64,000 nucleotides of DNA from Planctomycetaceae bacterium (GCA_018660825.1 JABJJO010000047.1:33566-97565); one strand, 5' to 3'. Numbered from the stretch's first letter, positions 1 to 10,097 are shown. Numbers and translations: made by a program. The notes: generated by a model not told the origin, from the sequence alone.

Positions 1-2
1 TC

Positions 3-833
3 TCTACGCGATTAGGTTCATTAATGAGCAGGTCCGTGAAAAACTTAGGTATTTCGCATACGGGTGTTCTTAATCAAACCGCTTGCTTGCAGCATTTTGG
101 TATCTCTGAGTCGACCAAGCACGTTGTCTGGGTGTTTTTTGAAGGGAATGACTTACAAGACTTGGGCTTGGAGTTAGAGCGACGGCTGCGGATTAAAAGG
201 GGGGAGAGTGAACATGTTGATTTACTTGTCAAAAGTAAAAAAATCCAAACATCATTAACCAAAGCAATTCGAAATGTGTTGTTTGTACCTTCGCGTTTGG
301 ATATTTATGGTCCCGCCGTCAATGCGACTCTAAGTCGTGGAAGTGAGTCTGTTCGATTTAAGTTGGATTATACTCCTGTCGGTTCAAAGACGTTGGGATC
401 CGCGGGAGGTCAACTTCGAACTGCAATCGGGAAATTAGCGGATTTATGTAGGCAACGTGATTTGAAACTGTGGTGTGTCTATATGCCAACGAAGCGTCGT
501 GTGTTTCACTCGTTACGGTACCAAGTTGATGACGACGCGGCTCAGCATTTACGGCAACCTTGGCAACCGTCTGACTTGCCTCGATGGTTGGAACTACAAT
601 GTTGGTTCAAACAAATTGAGTTTGTTGATGTCACGTCGTCGCTAATTGAGTTGAATAAGTCAGATGAATTCTCACATAACTTGGCGTTTGACACACATCT
701 GTCTGTTGCCGGAGCGCGAGTGGTTGCAGATTCGTTAGCGGCAAGAATGGAGCCATTTTTTGAAAACGGAACTTCTAACGATCGCCGATCGACATCCGTT
801 ACGGCGGAACGACTACCATCGGATACTGAATGA
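3..833 (+). CDS. SGNH/GDSL-hydrolase-like protein, 5'-truncated by the window edge
   Basis: The frame stays open upstream of the listed ATG at 24 to the window start (..STRLGSL-MSRSVKNLG). Motif-like stretches VVWVFFEGNDL and C-terminal FDTHLSVAGARVVADSLA resemble SGNH/AlgX-like proteins. Confidence 0.55.
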   Translation, partial: STRLGSLMSRSVKNLGISHTGVLNQTACLQHFGISESTKHVVWVFFEGNDLQDLGLELERRLRIKRGESEHVDLLVKSKKIQTSLTKAIRNVLFVPSRLDIYGPAVNATLSRGSESVRFKLDYTPVGSKTLGSAGGQLRTAIGKLADLCRQRDLKLWCVYMPTKRRVFHSLRYQVDDDAAQHLRQPWQPSDLPRWLELQCWFKQIEFVDVTSSLIELNKSDEFSHNLAFDTHLSVAGARVVADSLAARMEPFFENGTSNDRRSTSVTAERLPSDTE

Positions 834-850
834 CGATGACGGGTCGTCAT

Positions 851-2950
851 TTATTTCCGAGTTCCGATTACGTTGACATAAAGAGCGTTAGAGTTGGTTG
901 GGTGATGTCGCATTTTGGAAGTTGCTCCGTGAAAACGTGCGACAGCGTCAGATACGACTAACAAACGGTCGGCAGTCCGGATGCTAGTCCGCCCAGTAGT
1001 CTGCTCTTGGATTCGTGCTTCGATTTCTTTCACAATGTCCGATCCTTGTTGTCGATCCAATGGTAGTGACTTGGCGAACCACAGATAACATTCAAGCTGG
1101 ACGTATAAATGTTCAAGTGAAGGCTGTGCTGGATTACAATTGGCTTGGTTGAGCACCTTATCGGCTTGCCCTATTCGGCCGTTGGCGATATAGCATAAGG
1201 CAAGGTTAACTCGTAAATCTAGATTTTTCTCGTCGGCTGGTAATACTCGCTCGTACCATTTTTCCGCTTCGGCTACCCAATTCATGCGATGATAGAGGTT
1301 GCCTAGTGCTTCCATCAGGTGGGGATTGTCCTGTTGATCTAGTTGCACTAAAAGGCTCAAAATAGTTGTTTGAACCCCTTGTTGTTTAACCGTTGCGGCG
1401 ACTTTTTCCATCACGTCGTCTCGCGAATATTGCTTGGCAGTCGAACCCACAAAACCGTGCACAAAATGTACCGGCGCGATGGGGGTCGGTTTGATGGACT
1501 GCCAAGTTAGCAACGCACCGAGTGTACCAGCGCATGCCAGGCCGAACAGAGATCGGATTATTCGTTTAGCTTTGATTTTCGATTTCCAGCGCAACCTTTT
1601 TTCTTCGCGGCTTAATATTCGCAATACGTCCTGCACACTGTCGGGTCGATCGTCGCGATTAAATGCTAGACAATGCGAGATTAGTTTTTCTAATTTGTGT
1701 GGTACGTCCTTGCATTCATGGTTAGACTTCAATGGCAGTTTGGCCTGTTGTTTTCTTAGTACCTGTCCAGCTTGAAATAGATTTTGGTTTGGACCAAAGG
1801 TGTTAAACGGTAGTTTTCCATAGAACATTTCAAACAGTAGCACGCCGAGTGAGTAAATATCGGAACGGTGGTCGAGTACCAGCGAATCTTCTTTTAAAAT
1901 CACCTTGTTTATTTGTTCAGGTGACATGTAAGTGATCGTCCCCCCACTTGGTTGTGCGTTGTGTAACGCGTTATGTGCGAGGTTGAAGTCTAACAACAAA
2001 GCCTGATCTTTATCGGTGACCATGACATTCGACGGTTTCAGGTCCAAGTGCAATACCCGCTCGGCATGCGCATAGACTAATGCGGCGGCAATCTCCGTGC
2101 CATATTTGAGGCCGCGTAGTAATGCGTCGTGTGACGCCCAGACAACATGGGGAATGATGAATTGCTGTGAGTGCTTGGTGGTGGCCGTACTGTGAGGCGG
2201 GCTCTGCTTGAGGATGTCAGGGAGAAAATTTGAATAGGACAGATGCCGTAATTCAGTCAGTTTGTTACTCAGAGTTTCTCGCCCAAGGTAGGGCATGCAC
2301 ATGACAGAGATACCATCCGAGTCGGTTGTCAATGAATAGATCGGGACAATGTTGTGATGGCATAATCTCCCGAGCGTATCGGCTTCACCAGTGCCAAACT
2401 TTCCGATTTTGATAACAACGGTCCGTTGGCCAATTTCGTCTTCTGTTGCTTTATACACGGTGGCAAAAGACCCGCGGCCGAGTTCCTCTTTGATCGTAAA
2501 TCCGTTGACACTTGGCATTGTAGGAAGTGTCTCGGAATCAGGGTACGAATCTGCTAAGTGGCTATCGTATGCAGGACCAGATTCGGCGTCGACAAAAAAC
2601 AATATAATTTGTCGAAACAACATAGTTCCTATTTGTTCAGGAAACAACAAACAGAACTCTTGCAAGTCGATCAATAGTCCGCTTGCCATCAGTTCTTGGT
2701 ATTGCTGGTAGGCGATGTTAACGAGTTGCATTACCGACTGCGGGGATAAGTCCGAATTTTTAATTGATATCGAAGCTTGGGACGCTCGTATTCGAAAGTC
2801 ATGGATAACATCATCGGCCCAATCTGAGGATGATGGAGATGTTATTTTGGAGATAGTCTTTGTACCAGCCAACGCAAATTGCGGTGGTTCGTTGGAGACC
2901 TGGTAGTGCGGAGGTGAATCTATTGATGATGCAGTTAGATCCGTTTCCAT
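851..2950 (-). CDS. Ser/Thr protein kinase with C-terminal TM segment and TPR-like region
   Basis: GRGSFATVYKA glycine loop, HLDLKPSNVMV catalytic loop, DFNLAH, YMSPEQ; TM segment then TPR-like helices (NLYHRMNWVAEAEKWYERVL). Confidence 0.9.
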   Translation of the reverse strand: METDLTASSIDSPPHYQVSNEPPQFALAGTKTISKITSPSSSDWADDVIHDFRIRASQASISIKNSDLSPQSVMQLVNIAYQQYQELMASGLLIDLQEFCLLFPEQIGTMLFRQIILFFVDAESGPAYDSHLADSYPDSETLPTMPSVNGFTIKEELGRGSFATVYKATEDEIGQRTVVIKIGKFGTGEADTLGRLCHHNIVPIYSLTTDSDGISVMCMPYLGRETLSNKLTELRHLSYSNFLPDILKQSPPHSTATTKHSQQFIIPHVVWASHDALLRGLKYGTEIAAALVYAHAERVLHLDLKPSNVMVTDKDQALLLDFNLAHNALHNAQPSGGTITYMSPEQINKVILKEDSLVLDHRSDIYSLGVLLFEMFYGKLPFNTFGPNQNLFQAGQVLRKQQAKLPLKSNHECKDVPHKLEKLISHCLAFNRDDRPDSVQDVLRILSREEKRLRWKSKIKAKRIIRSLFGLACAGTLGALLTWQSIKPTPIAPVHFVHGFVGSTAKQYSRDDVMEKVAATVKQQGVQTTILSLLVQLDQQDNPHLMEALGNLYHRMNWVAEAEKWYERVLPADEKNLDLRVNLALCYIANGRIGQADKVLNQANCNPAQPSLEHLYVQLECYLWFAKSLPLDRQQGSDIVKEIEARIQEQTTGRTSIRTADRLLVVSDAVARFHGATSKMRHHPTNSNALYVNVIGTRK

Positions 2951-3149
2951 GAAAAGCCCCTGTAATGGAATCGGAGAATAGTAATCGTTATTCGATTATT
3001 GAAAACCACACCAAGTAGAGCGAGGAAATGGTAAGTTTTTTTAGCGTGAATGGCACCAGATGACACTGTTATATATTTACTTCCTCCCCCCATTCCGGAA
3101 AAATGCTGCAAATTATCACAAGTTACTAAGCGGAGCTTAGATTTACGTT

Positions 3150-5093
3150 TTAGTTTCGTTTGTAAATAATGTAACGTCGTGATCCATCGAGCATAATTCT
3201 TTGTCCCCATTGCTTGAGCCAATCTATGAACTCGCTGGAATAGGGCTGCGAAAATTCAGGGGTAGTATGGATAACAACTAGCTTAATATTATGATTATGG
3301 ATCGCTATTTTGAGTTCTTGTTCAACGGTTGTTGTGTAGTCTCGCTCACTTTCCCAACCACGGATCACGGACGCTTGAAACAGGTCATAAAATTGAGGTG
3401 TGGGGTTTTTGCGGTTTGCTAAAAAATAGAACTGTGGGCAATCCGGCCCAGCCAAAATATATTCATCAGGCTGACTGTGTTGTTGGAGGTAATCGATTGT
3501 CGGCTTGATTTCATCGTGCCCGACGGCGGGAATCTTGATTCCTCCCCGGGGTAGATCCAGTGTTACCATTTCACCAGCTGGTTGATAAAAAACGCCAACT
3601 GTCCGTGGATTAGAAAAGTTGATCCAAACCACCGAGAATATTCCCGCAATTGCGGCGACGCTACCCCAGAGCTGGCGGTCGTATTTCTTGGTTCGTGTGA
3701 CGATTGCGGAAACTGCTAAAATCAAAAAAGGGCTGGTGTAACAAAAATAAATACCACTGGAATACGGGTATTGCATCAATGACACCGCCGCGGCAAACAT
3801 TAAGATAATAAATAACCGATTGCGAATCGCCTTACTCATAAAATCGGTGCGACTCTGAATGAGCATGGTCGAACCAACAGTGACGATCACGGGTAGCAAT
3901 AAATGTCCACTTCGAAAAGCGATTAGGTAGACCAGTGGGATGCCACCAAGGGCAATGAAGATTGTGCCGGTCACGATAACAGTGATGACTACCGGCATTT
4001 TAGCCGTTTTGAGTATTTGGCGATCGTAGTAAATCAGCAACCCCAGTGGGATGGTTAGGAGTAACCAAGTGGGATTAGGAGGGGAAAAAATAGCCTCTTC
4101 AAGTCTCACCATGGGCAGCATAATCACACCGTGCAGAAGTTCCGTTAATGCCTCGCGGTTGAAATAACCATAGCAGAAGACAAATAATACAACCTGGACT
4201 ACAGTGATGATTAACAGTGTGTGGAGTAGTAATTGTGAAACTGATGTGGAGTGTGTTTTTGCAATCTGGCTTTGTTGAAACACCACCACCATCAGTATTG
4301 TGCCGGGTATGCAAAAGAGTACTACGTTACTAATACTTCCTCGACCGCCGACCAAAAGGAAAAGCAGTGTGCAGTAAGCGACAGCCAACAAGGCAGCCCC
4401 AATCATTAATTGCCTTGAGTTGCCTTGGCGGTGATTGGGAATTGTGTCACTCTCGGGGTGTCTCACCCCCGGGTCTTGGTTGAGATGAATAAATAGCACT
4501 GCAAAAAAGGTTGCTGCGAGTGCGTAGATTCCAGTAATCTTACAAAGAATAGACAGGCCGATTGTGAATGCAGCTGCGACTAGAAACCGTGGTTTCAGTT
4601 GGTCGCTGTATTTTAGAATCGCCCACATCGTCCAACTGGCAAACATCAAGTTGTACCACGACGGTAAGGCAGCAAAATAGTTAGGAAAGCTCCAAACTAG
4701 GCACACGAGTGTAACGACACTGGCACTAACAGGCGGCAAAAATCTCGCCGCAATTAGAAACCAAGCGATCACTGCCAGACCAGCAACGGCTACTAATATA
4801 GTTCGTAGCGAAGTCAGAGATGTTCCCAAGACGTTGAACACTTGGGCATGCCAGTAACTGAGGCCCCCTGTATAGGGATCTTGAAAATCGATATGAGGTG
4901 TTTCGCCATCGAGTATTCGTTCAGCCGAGTGGGCTAACAGCCCTTCGTCATGCGCAATCCAGCCTTGGTTGCCCATCGTATTCAGATAGATCGTTGTAAC
5001 CACGAGCGTCACGAGCAATGCTATTCTATAGGACCTTTCTACAGTCGGTTTGACGGGGGTAGTCTGCTGCGAGCTAGCTGGTGAATTGGACAT
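3150..5093 (-). CDS. multi-pass membrane protein, GT39/ArnT-like glycosyltransferase
   Basis: 647 aa with many TM segments; N-terminal WIAHDEGLLAHSAERILDGETPHIDFQDPYTGGLSYWHA resembles the acidic loop of GT39-type enzymes. Confidence 0.6.
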   Translation of the reverse strand: MSNSPASSQQTTPVKPTVERSYRIALLVTLVVTTIYLNTMGNQGWIAHDEGLLAHSAERILDGETPHIDFQDPYTGGLSYWHAQVFNVLGTSLTSLRTILVAVAGLAVIAWFLIAARFLPPVSASVVTLVCLVWSFPNYFAALPSWYNLMFASWTMWAILKYSDQLKPRFLVAAAFTIGLSILCKITGIYALAATFFAVLFIHLNQDPGVRHPESDTIPNHRQGNSRQLMIGAALLAVAYCTLLFLLVGGRGSISNVVLFCIPGTILMVVVFQQSQIAKTHSTSVSQLLLHTLLIITVVQVVLFVFCYGYFNREALTELLHGVIMLPMVRLEEAIFSPPNPTWLLLTIPLGLLIYYDRQILKTAKMPVVITVIVTGTIFIALGGIPLVYLIAFRSGHLLLPVIVTVGSTMLIQSRTDFMSKAIRNRLFIILMFAAAVSLMQYPYSSGIYFCYTSPFLILAVSAIVTRTKKYDRQLWGSVAAIAGIFSVVWINFSNPRTVGVFYQPAGEMVTLDLPRGGIKIPAVGHDEIKPTIDYLQQHSQPDEYILAGPDCPQFYFLANRKNPTPQFYDLFQASVIRGWESERDYTTTVEQELKIAIHNHNIKLVVIHTTPEFSQPYSSEFIDWLKQWGQRIMLDGSRRYIIYKRN

Positions 5094-5116
5094 GATAGTG
5101 ATTGCTTATTGTAAAA

Positions 5117-5854
5117 CTAAGATCGAACAGCGATGGCGAATAACGAACTACCGAAAGGGAGGCGTAGTGGCGTGATGAATCGTTGTTCGATTTGGCACAG
5201 TGTTTGACAAGTTTTGTTAACCCACGTTGCGGGCACTTGCGCACTTGCTGGTGGAGCGGTGACGATTGATTCCTTGAGTCTGACCAACAGTTTGGCGGCG
5301 AACGTCCAGTGATAAAAATAGTGCATGTTGATGATTTTCAAACCCGCTGCGGTGGTTTGTCTTTTGAGCAAGCGTTTGTTATAGCGTGTTTGGTGATGAT
5401 TGAAATCGTCGTGTTTGGTCCACAATAGGTTAAATGCTGGAACAGTGATTAACACTTTTCCATCGTCGGTAAGCAGCGCACTAGCGAGTTGCAAAGCGCT
5501 AGTTGCATCTGGAATGTGTTCAATGACATCAAGCATCGTAATCCACTGGAATTGTTTGTGTGGTTGATAGGAATCATCGAACTGACCGATATGAATTTGC
5601 TCGAAGAATTCTCCCGCGGGATCGACAATTTCGGTATCAGATTCAACGCCGGTTACGTTTCCGAACTGGCTCAGCGCTGGGAAAAAGAGACCGTCGCCGC
5701 AGCCAACATCCAGAATTTCTCGAGTCGCAGGCACTGGATCTTTTACTTCTCGGTGCCAGCGAGTGAGCGTTTTTAGGATGTAAGATTCTCGCGATCGCCA
5801 CCACCAGTGATTGCGGTAGAGCTGCCGGTAGTTTTTTGCATATTCGCTTTGCAC
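5117..5854 (-). CDS. class I SAM-dependent methyltransferase
   Basis: ILDVGCGDGLFFPAL motif I, ITMLDVIEHIPD, VLITVPAFNLLWTKHD. Confidence 0.85.
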   Translation of the reverse strand: MQSEYAKNYRQLYRNHWWWRSRESYILKTLTRWHREVKDPVPATREILDVGCGDGLFFPALSQFGNVTGVESDTEIVDPAGEFFEQIHIGQFDDSYQPHKQFQWITMLDVIEHIPDATSALQLASALLTDDGKVLITVPAFNLLWTKHDDFNHHQTRYNKRLLKRQTTAAGLKIINMHYFYHWTFAAKLLVRLKESIVTAPPASAQVPATWVNKTCQTLCQIEQRFITPLRLPFGSSLFAIAVRS

Positions 5855-6819
5855 TTGGCTGAATTCCCAATGATATTTTTAACAATAAATGAGGGTCGTC
5901 CTTTAACTTCTTCAAAAATACGGCCTACATATTCACCAACCACTCCCAGAAACATCAACTGTACGCCAGCGAAGAATGAAATAGTAACAAGTTGTGCCGT
6001 AAAACCGGCAGGTATTTCTGACATAAATTCGGGTAGCTTTTCAGATGCTGTGAATCGTGCCCAAGTCGCAAACACTGTCAAACCGAGGGCGACGAACACT
6101 GATAGGGCACCGATACAGGTCGCTAGTCGCAGCGGAATTAACGAAAACGAAAAGATCCCATCGGCGGCTAATCGAAAAAGTTTACGGAGTGTATATTTTG
6201 TATCACCGGCCGCTCTCGGTGCGCGCTCAATCTCGATACCAGTTTGTTTGAACCCGACCCAACTACGAATACCTCGTAAGTAACGATGACAATCGGCGTC
6301 ACGCACTAATAGGTCCGCAACGCGGCGACTAATGATGGAAAAGTCGCCGCTGTCTCGCGGCAAAGTAGTTTTGGATAGTCGCTTAATCAGGCGATAGAAC
6401 AAATTGTAACAGGTCCGTTTCAAAATATTCTCTTTGCGATTCACGCGGACCGCATAAACGACATCGAAACCTTCGTTGTAGCGTGCAAGTAACGCGGGTA
6501 TTTGTTCGGGCGGGTCTTGTAGATCGCCGTCCATTAATACCACGGCATCACCCTCTGCGTATTCGAGTGCCGCGGCGTAGGCTGGTTGCTGGCCAAAATT
6601 TCGCGAGAAGGAGATTGCTACGATTCGGGGGTCGGTTGCAACTGCTTGGGACAATAGTTTCGCTGTGCCGTCATGGCTACCATCGTCAACGATGACAATT
6701 TGATGTGGGCCACCGGGTATCGCATCAAGTACTTGCGAGATACGGTTAATCAATTCTTCGATGACATCTTGTTCGTTGTAGACAGGTATGGCAATAGTTA
6801 GGCAGGGAGTTTTGTTCAT
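5773..6819 (-). CDS. glycosyltransferase family 2 (DPM1/GtrB-like) with C-terminal TM segments
   Basis: LTIAIPVYNEQDVIEELINRI, IVIVDDGSHDGTAKLL, AVVLMDGDLQDPPEQIP; two C-terminal TM helices. Its 3' end overlaps the methyltransferase ORF by 82 bp. Confidence 0.92.
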   Translation of the reverse strand: MNKTPCLTIAIPVYNEQDVIEELINRISQVLDAIPGGPHQIVIVDDGSHDGTAKLLSQAVATDPRIVAISFSRNFGQQPAYAAALEYAEGDAVVLMDGDLQDPPEQIPALLARYNEGFDVVYAVRVNRKENILKRTCYNLFYRLIKRLSKTTLPRDSGDFSIISRRVADLLVRDADCHRYLRGIRSWVGFKQTGIEIERAPRAAGDTKYTLRKLFRLAADGIFSFSLIPLRLATCIGALSVFVALGLTVFATWARFTASEKLPEFMSEIPAGFTAQLVTISFFAGVQLMFLGVVGEYVGRIFEEVKGRPSFIVKNIIGNSAKCKANMQKTTGSSTAITGGGDRENLTS

Positions 6820-6820
6820 G

Positions 6821-6993
6821 TTATGCAGTCCTCTTCAACTTGTCTTTAAAGTAGACCATTTGCCACAAGGAAACGCCTGCGTTCGTTCCAGGGCCACAGT
6901 TGACATCTAAAACGCGTTTGATTTTCGTTAAATCGATGGTTTCAAGAAACGGTAAACCAAAGGTAGTGATAAGATGTCGCGTATTCCAGCCAT
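6821..6993 (-). pseudogene. decayed methyltransferase remnant (frameshifted, internally deleted), not in the ORF track
   Basis: Minus frame from ATG 6993 reads MAGIRDILSLPLVYRFLKPSI*; a shifted frame reads ..DLTKIKRVLDVNCGPGTNAGVSLWQMVYFKDKLKRTA* and ends 1 nt before the GT2 ATG. VLDVNCGPGTNAG resembles SAM motif I. Confidence 0.5.
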
Positions 6994-7320
6994 GGCTGTA
7001 TTATAACGACACCATTTTAGGGTCGACGAGCGGTCACATGGGGCAGGAGGCTAAATGTAAAAGAAACCCCGCAGTCATAACGACTCTAACGGTCATACTG
7101 GGTTTAGCTAATGGATAACGCGGGACAGTACATCCACAGAACACACCGTAGGGCTTTCCCCGTGGTCCGCCCGTGCTAGCGAGTTTTCGCCTAAAATCAC
7201 GTTCTCTCTACCGTTTTTCATGGTTTCAAGGTATTCTATCTTTAACATATGAAGCCTATCAATGCGCAATCGAAGTTGATTGTGCATTGCAATAGAAATA
7301 AAAAGTAAGGAAAACAACGG

Positions 7321-8157
7321 ATGGGAATGTTCGACGGTAAAAAAGGTTTAGTTCTAGGTGTTGCCAATAATCGTTCGATTGCGTGGGCAATTGCTAAAAC
7401 GATTATGGATGAAGGCGGCGAAGTTGGATTTACACACTTGCCGGATCCTCCGGGCGACGAAAAATGCAAGAATCGTCGTCGGGTTATCAAGTGCACCGAT
7501 CAGTATCCTGAGAAAACCAAATTTGTGGTTCCTTTGAATGTGCAAGACGATGAGAACATTGCTGAGGTCATGAAAACTGCGGAAGCTGAATTTGGCAAGA
7601 TCGACTTCTTGTTACACTCGATTGCCTATGCTGATCGCGAAGATTTGTCGCGTGATACTATTGAAACCAGCCGAGATGGTTTCAAAATGGCGATGGAAAT
7701 CAGTGCTTACAGTTTGATCGCTGTCGCGAATGCCGCTCGCCATATCATGAACGATGGTGGTGCGATTGCTACTATGACATACTTTGGTGGTGAAAAGTGT
7801 GTTCCTGGCTATAACGTGATGGGTATTTGCAAAGCTGCCCTAGATGCGTCGATGCGGTACTTAGCATATGATCTTGGCCCACGTGGGATTCGAGTCAATG
7901 CACTGAGCGCTGGCCCGTTAAAGACTCTTGCTGGCTCAGCCGCTGGAGTGGGTGAAATGCTTACGATGTATCAAGACATCGCACCGACGTGTCGAAACAT
8001 TACACACGAAGAAGTTGGCCGTACTGGAGCTTTTTTGCTCTCGGATTGTTCCAATGGAATTACCGGTGAAATTCTTCATGTCGACGGCGGTTACAACGCA
8101 ATGGGTTCTCCCGGTCGTTTGCTAGACAAAGTTCGCGAGCTGCAGCAGCAATCGTAA
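7321..8157 (+). CDS. fabI: enoyl-[acyl-carrier-protein] reductase (NADH)
   Basis: GLVLGVANNRSIAWAIAK, LLHSIAYADRE, MTYFGGEKCVPGYNVMGICKAAL, GPRGIRVNALSAGPLKTLA: FabI-type SDR. Confidence 0.95.
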   Translation: MGMFDGKKGLVLGVANNRSIAWAIAKTIMDEGGEVGFTHLPDPPGDEKCKNRRRVIKCTDQYPEKTKFVVPLNVQDDENIAEVMKTAEAEFGKIDFLLHSIAYADREDLSRDTIETSRDGFKMAMEISAYSLIAVANAARHIMNDGGAIATMTYFGGEKCVPGYNVMGICKAALDASMRYLAYDLGPRGIRVNALSAGPLKTLAGSAAGVGEMLTMYQDIAPTCRNITHEEVGRTGAFLLSDCSNGITGEILHVDGGYNAMGSPGRLLDKVRELQQQS

Positions 8158-8175
8158 AGTTGCAGGTTTAGTATC

Positions 8176-8586
8176 ATGACGAAACCAACCAAAATAGCGA
8201 TCGCCGTAGTAAAAAACGGCGATCGTTTTCTTGTTGGGCAACGGTCCCAAGATCAAGTCCTTGCTGGTTTGTGGGAGTTTCCTGGCGGTAAAATCGAAGC
8301 GGGAGAATCGGATTTAGAGGCGGCTGTGCGTGAGTGCTTCGAAGAGACGGGTGTTACAGTGGCTGCGGTTGGTCGTTATATGACGGTAGAGTATTCTTAT
8401 AAACATGGGGATTTGCAACTGAACTTTATGGCTTGTGAGCCAAAGCCAACGGCGTGTGCTCCAAACCAGCCATTTTGCTGGGTCGATCGGGAGCAGTTGG
8501 CGGAGTTGTCTTTTCCCGAGGCGAACGCTGTCATTGTTGAGCAACTGCGAAGTCATCGAGATATTGTCCAACCAATTCACGCATGA
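8176..8586 (+). CDS. NUDIX hydrolase (MutT-like (deoxy)nucleoside triphosphate pyrophosphohydrolase)
   Basis: NUDIX box GGKIEAGESDLEAAVRECFEETGV. Confidence 0.92.
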   Translation: MTKPTKIAIAVVKNGDRFLVGQRSQDQVLAGLWEFPGGKIEAGESDLEAAVRECFEETGVTVAAVGRYMTVEYSYKHGDLQLNFMACEPKPTACAPNQPFCWVDREQLAELSFPEANAVIVEQLRSHRDIVQPIHA

Positions 8587-8941
8587 ATGCACTCTGATAA
8601 TCGAAATGTGGGTTTAATTGGGAATAGTTACTAGGACCGGAATAATCGGGAATACGTGTTCTATGCAGTTCGGTTAGGGCGTGTTGCGACGGTTGCAGAG
8701 GGGACTGCAACGCGTTGCGGGCAGAAATCGATACAGGTTGTACCACGTATGCCGCTCGAGCTTATTGCACCGATTTGTGCAAACGTACCCATGATATCAC
8801 CACCGGCATTTATTTTGCGGTTTTGCTACAGGGCAGGTCGATGTCTGTTTTGCTGGGACGAGTTGTGCTCCATCACACATAAACTTTTAAACGTTACCAG
8901 TTATGCGAAAATCGAACTAGTATTTTGATGTGGATAAAACG

Positions 8942-9244
8942 ATGAAAAAAACATTTCGAGTAGTTTCCAGTGGGCCTAATGATTCTTTGCTAATGAGTGA
9001 CTTTCTTAGTGAACGTGCACTTACTAAAGAATTCGACCAAATTGGCATGGACGACTGTAGCACGGATTTAACGCTCCGTGGTCTTCCTGTTCTTAGTGGT
9101 CTCATTGGTCCCATGGCAGATGGCCCCCAGGTCGTTCGATATGAAACTCCAACTGTGTTCGAGGAAATGACCAAAGAGTGGTCCTATAGCTCCACTTCAA
9201 AGCGCAAAAAATTTGATTCGATGGATACTACCGAGATTCACTAG
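8942..9244 (+). CDS. hypothetical small protein
   Basis: Full ORF of about 100 aa (MKKTFRVVSSGPNDSLLMSD...); the listed start 8930 is GTG, and ATG 8942 is an alternative. Followed by a strong terminator. Confidence 0.55.
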   Translation: MKKTFRVVSSGPNDSLLMSDFLSERALTKEFDQIGMDDCSTDLTLRGLPVLSGLIGPMADGPQVVRYETPTVFEEMTKEWSYSSTSKRKKFDSMDTTEIH

Positions 9245-9352
9245 CCTTTTGTTGTGCACGATGTGCAAGTTTAACGAAAGCAGTACACACGCAATACGAC
9301 GGAAAACGATCTACTTCTCTCTCTCTTACTTGATTATTCTCCTCGTACATGA

Positions 9353-9396
9353 AGGGACACCACCGCTATTCTGCGGTCCTGGTGTCCCTTTTTTGT
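9353..9396 (+). terminator. rho-independent terminator
   Basis: AGGGACACCACCGC tattct GCGGTCCTGGTGTCCCT followed by TTTTT. Confidence 0.88.
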
Positions 9397-9489
9397 TTAC
9401 CTCGCTCAACGCCTGCGAATTAGAGTACAATGTGCTAAATATTGTCAGCCAGTTTGCTGATCAACCGTAATTCAATAACCAATCCCCCC

Positions 9490-9780
9490 ATGATTCACCC
9501 CCAATTACTTTCCATTCTCCGCTGCCCGACGACGCAATCACAGTTGCAGATTGCAGATGAGGCGGTGATCGAAAGCGTCAATGCGGCTATCGCTGCGGGA
9601 AAGATGCAGTCACGAGTTATGGAGACGCTAACGCGGCCTCTCGACAGTGGGTTGGTAAATGCAGATGGCTCACTGTTGATGCCCGTGTACGAAAACATCC
9701 CAGATATGAATCCTGACGATGCGATAATTCTGGAGCAATTGGATCAACTCGATCGGGAAATTACCGAGGGATTTGAATAA
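9490..9780 (+). CDS. Trm112-like protein
   Basis: MIHPQLLSILRCPTTQSQLQIADEAVIESVNAAI...GLVNADGSLLMPVYENIPDMNPDDAI: Trm112-type start and IP.M/L..D ending. ATG at 9490 preferred over the listed 9442. Confidence 0.75.
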   Translation: MIHPQLLSILRCPTTQSQLQIADEAVIESVNAAIAAGKMQSRVMETLTRPLDSGLVNADGSLLMPVYENIPDMNPDDAIILEQLDQLDREITEGFE

Positions 9781-10097
9781 TGGAAAAGAGTATCTTCCAA
9801 CGCATCATTGACCGCGAAATACCAGCGGAAATTATTTACGAGGACTCGCTGTGTTTGGCATTTAAAGATGCAAACCCTCAAGCCTCGACGCATCTTTTGA
9901 TTGTCCCTAAAAAAGAAATCAAATCACTCGATGATATTTCTGTCGAGGATGAGTCACTGTTGGGACATTTACAACTAGTGATCCGTGATTTAGCGCGGGA
10001 GTTTGAATTAATCGATGGTGGCTATCGAGTGATTACCAACTGTGGTGCTGGAGCTGGGCAAACGGTTTTCCATTTGCATTATCACCTGATGGGCTAA
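9780..10097 (+). CDS. HIT (histidine triad) family protein
   Basis: IFQRIIDREIPAEIIYEDSLCLAFKD, FHLHYHLMG (HxHxH). Start overlaps the stop of the Trm112-like gene. Confidence 0.93.
   Translation: MEKSIFQRIIDREIPAEIIYEDSLCLAFKDANPQASTHLLIVPKKEIKSLDDISVEDESLLGHLQLVIRDLAREFELIDGGYRVITNCGAGAGQTVFHLHYHLMG

Noticed and set aside
831-849. Small hairpin TGACGA-N7-TCGTCA between two convergent genes as a bidirectional terminator
   Set aside because: Only a 6-bp stem with a weak T-tail; not strong enough to list.
2935-3222. 95-aa minus ORF between the kinase and the GT39-like gene
   Set aside because: Overlaps both neighbours, with no signal peptide, domain or ribosome-binding site evident.
6900-7118. 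72-aa plus ORF upstream of fabI
   Set aside because: It is antisense to the methyltransferase remnant and lacks protein-like features.
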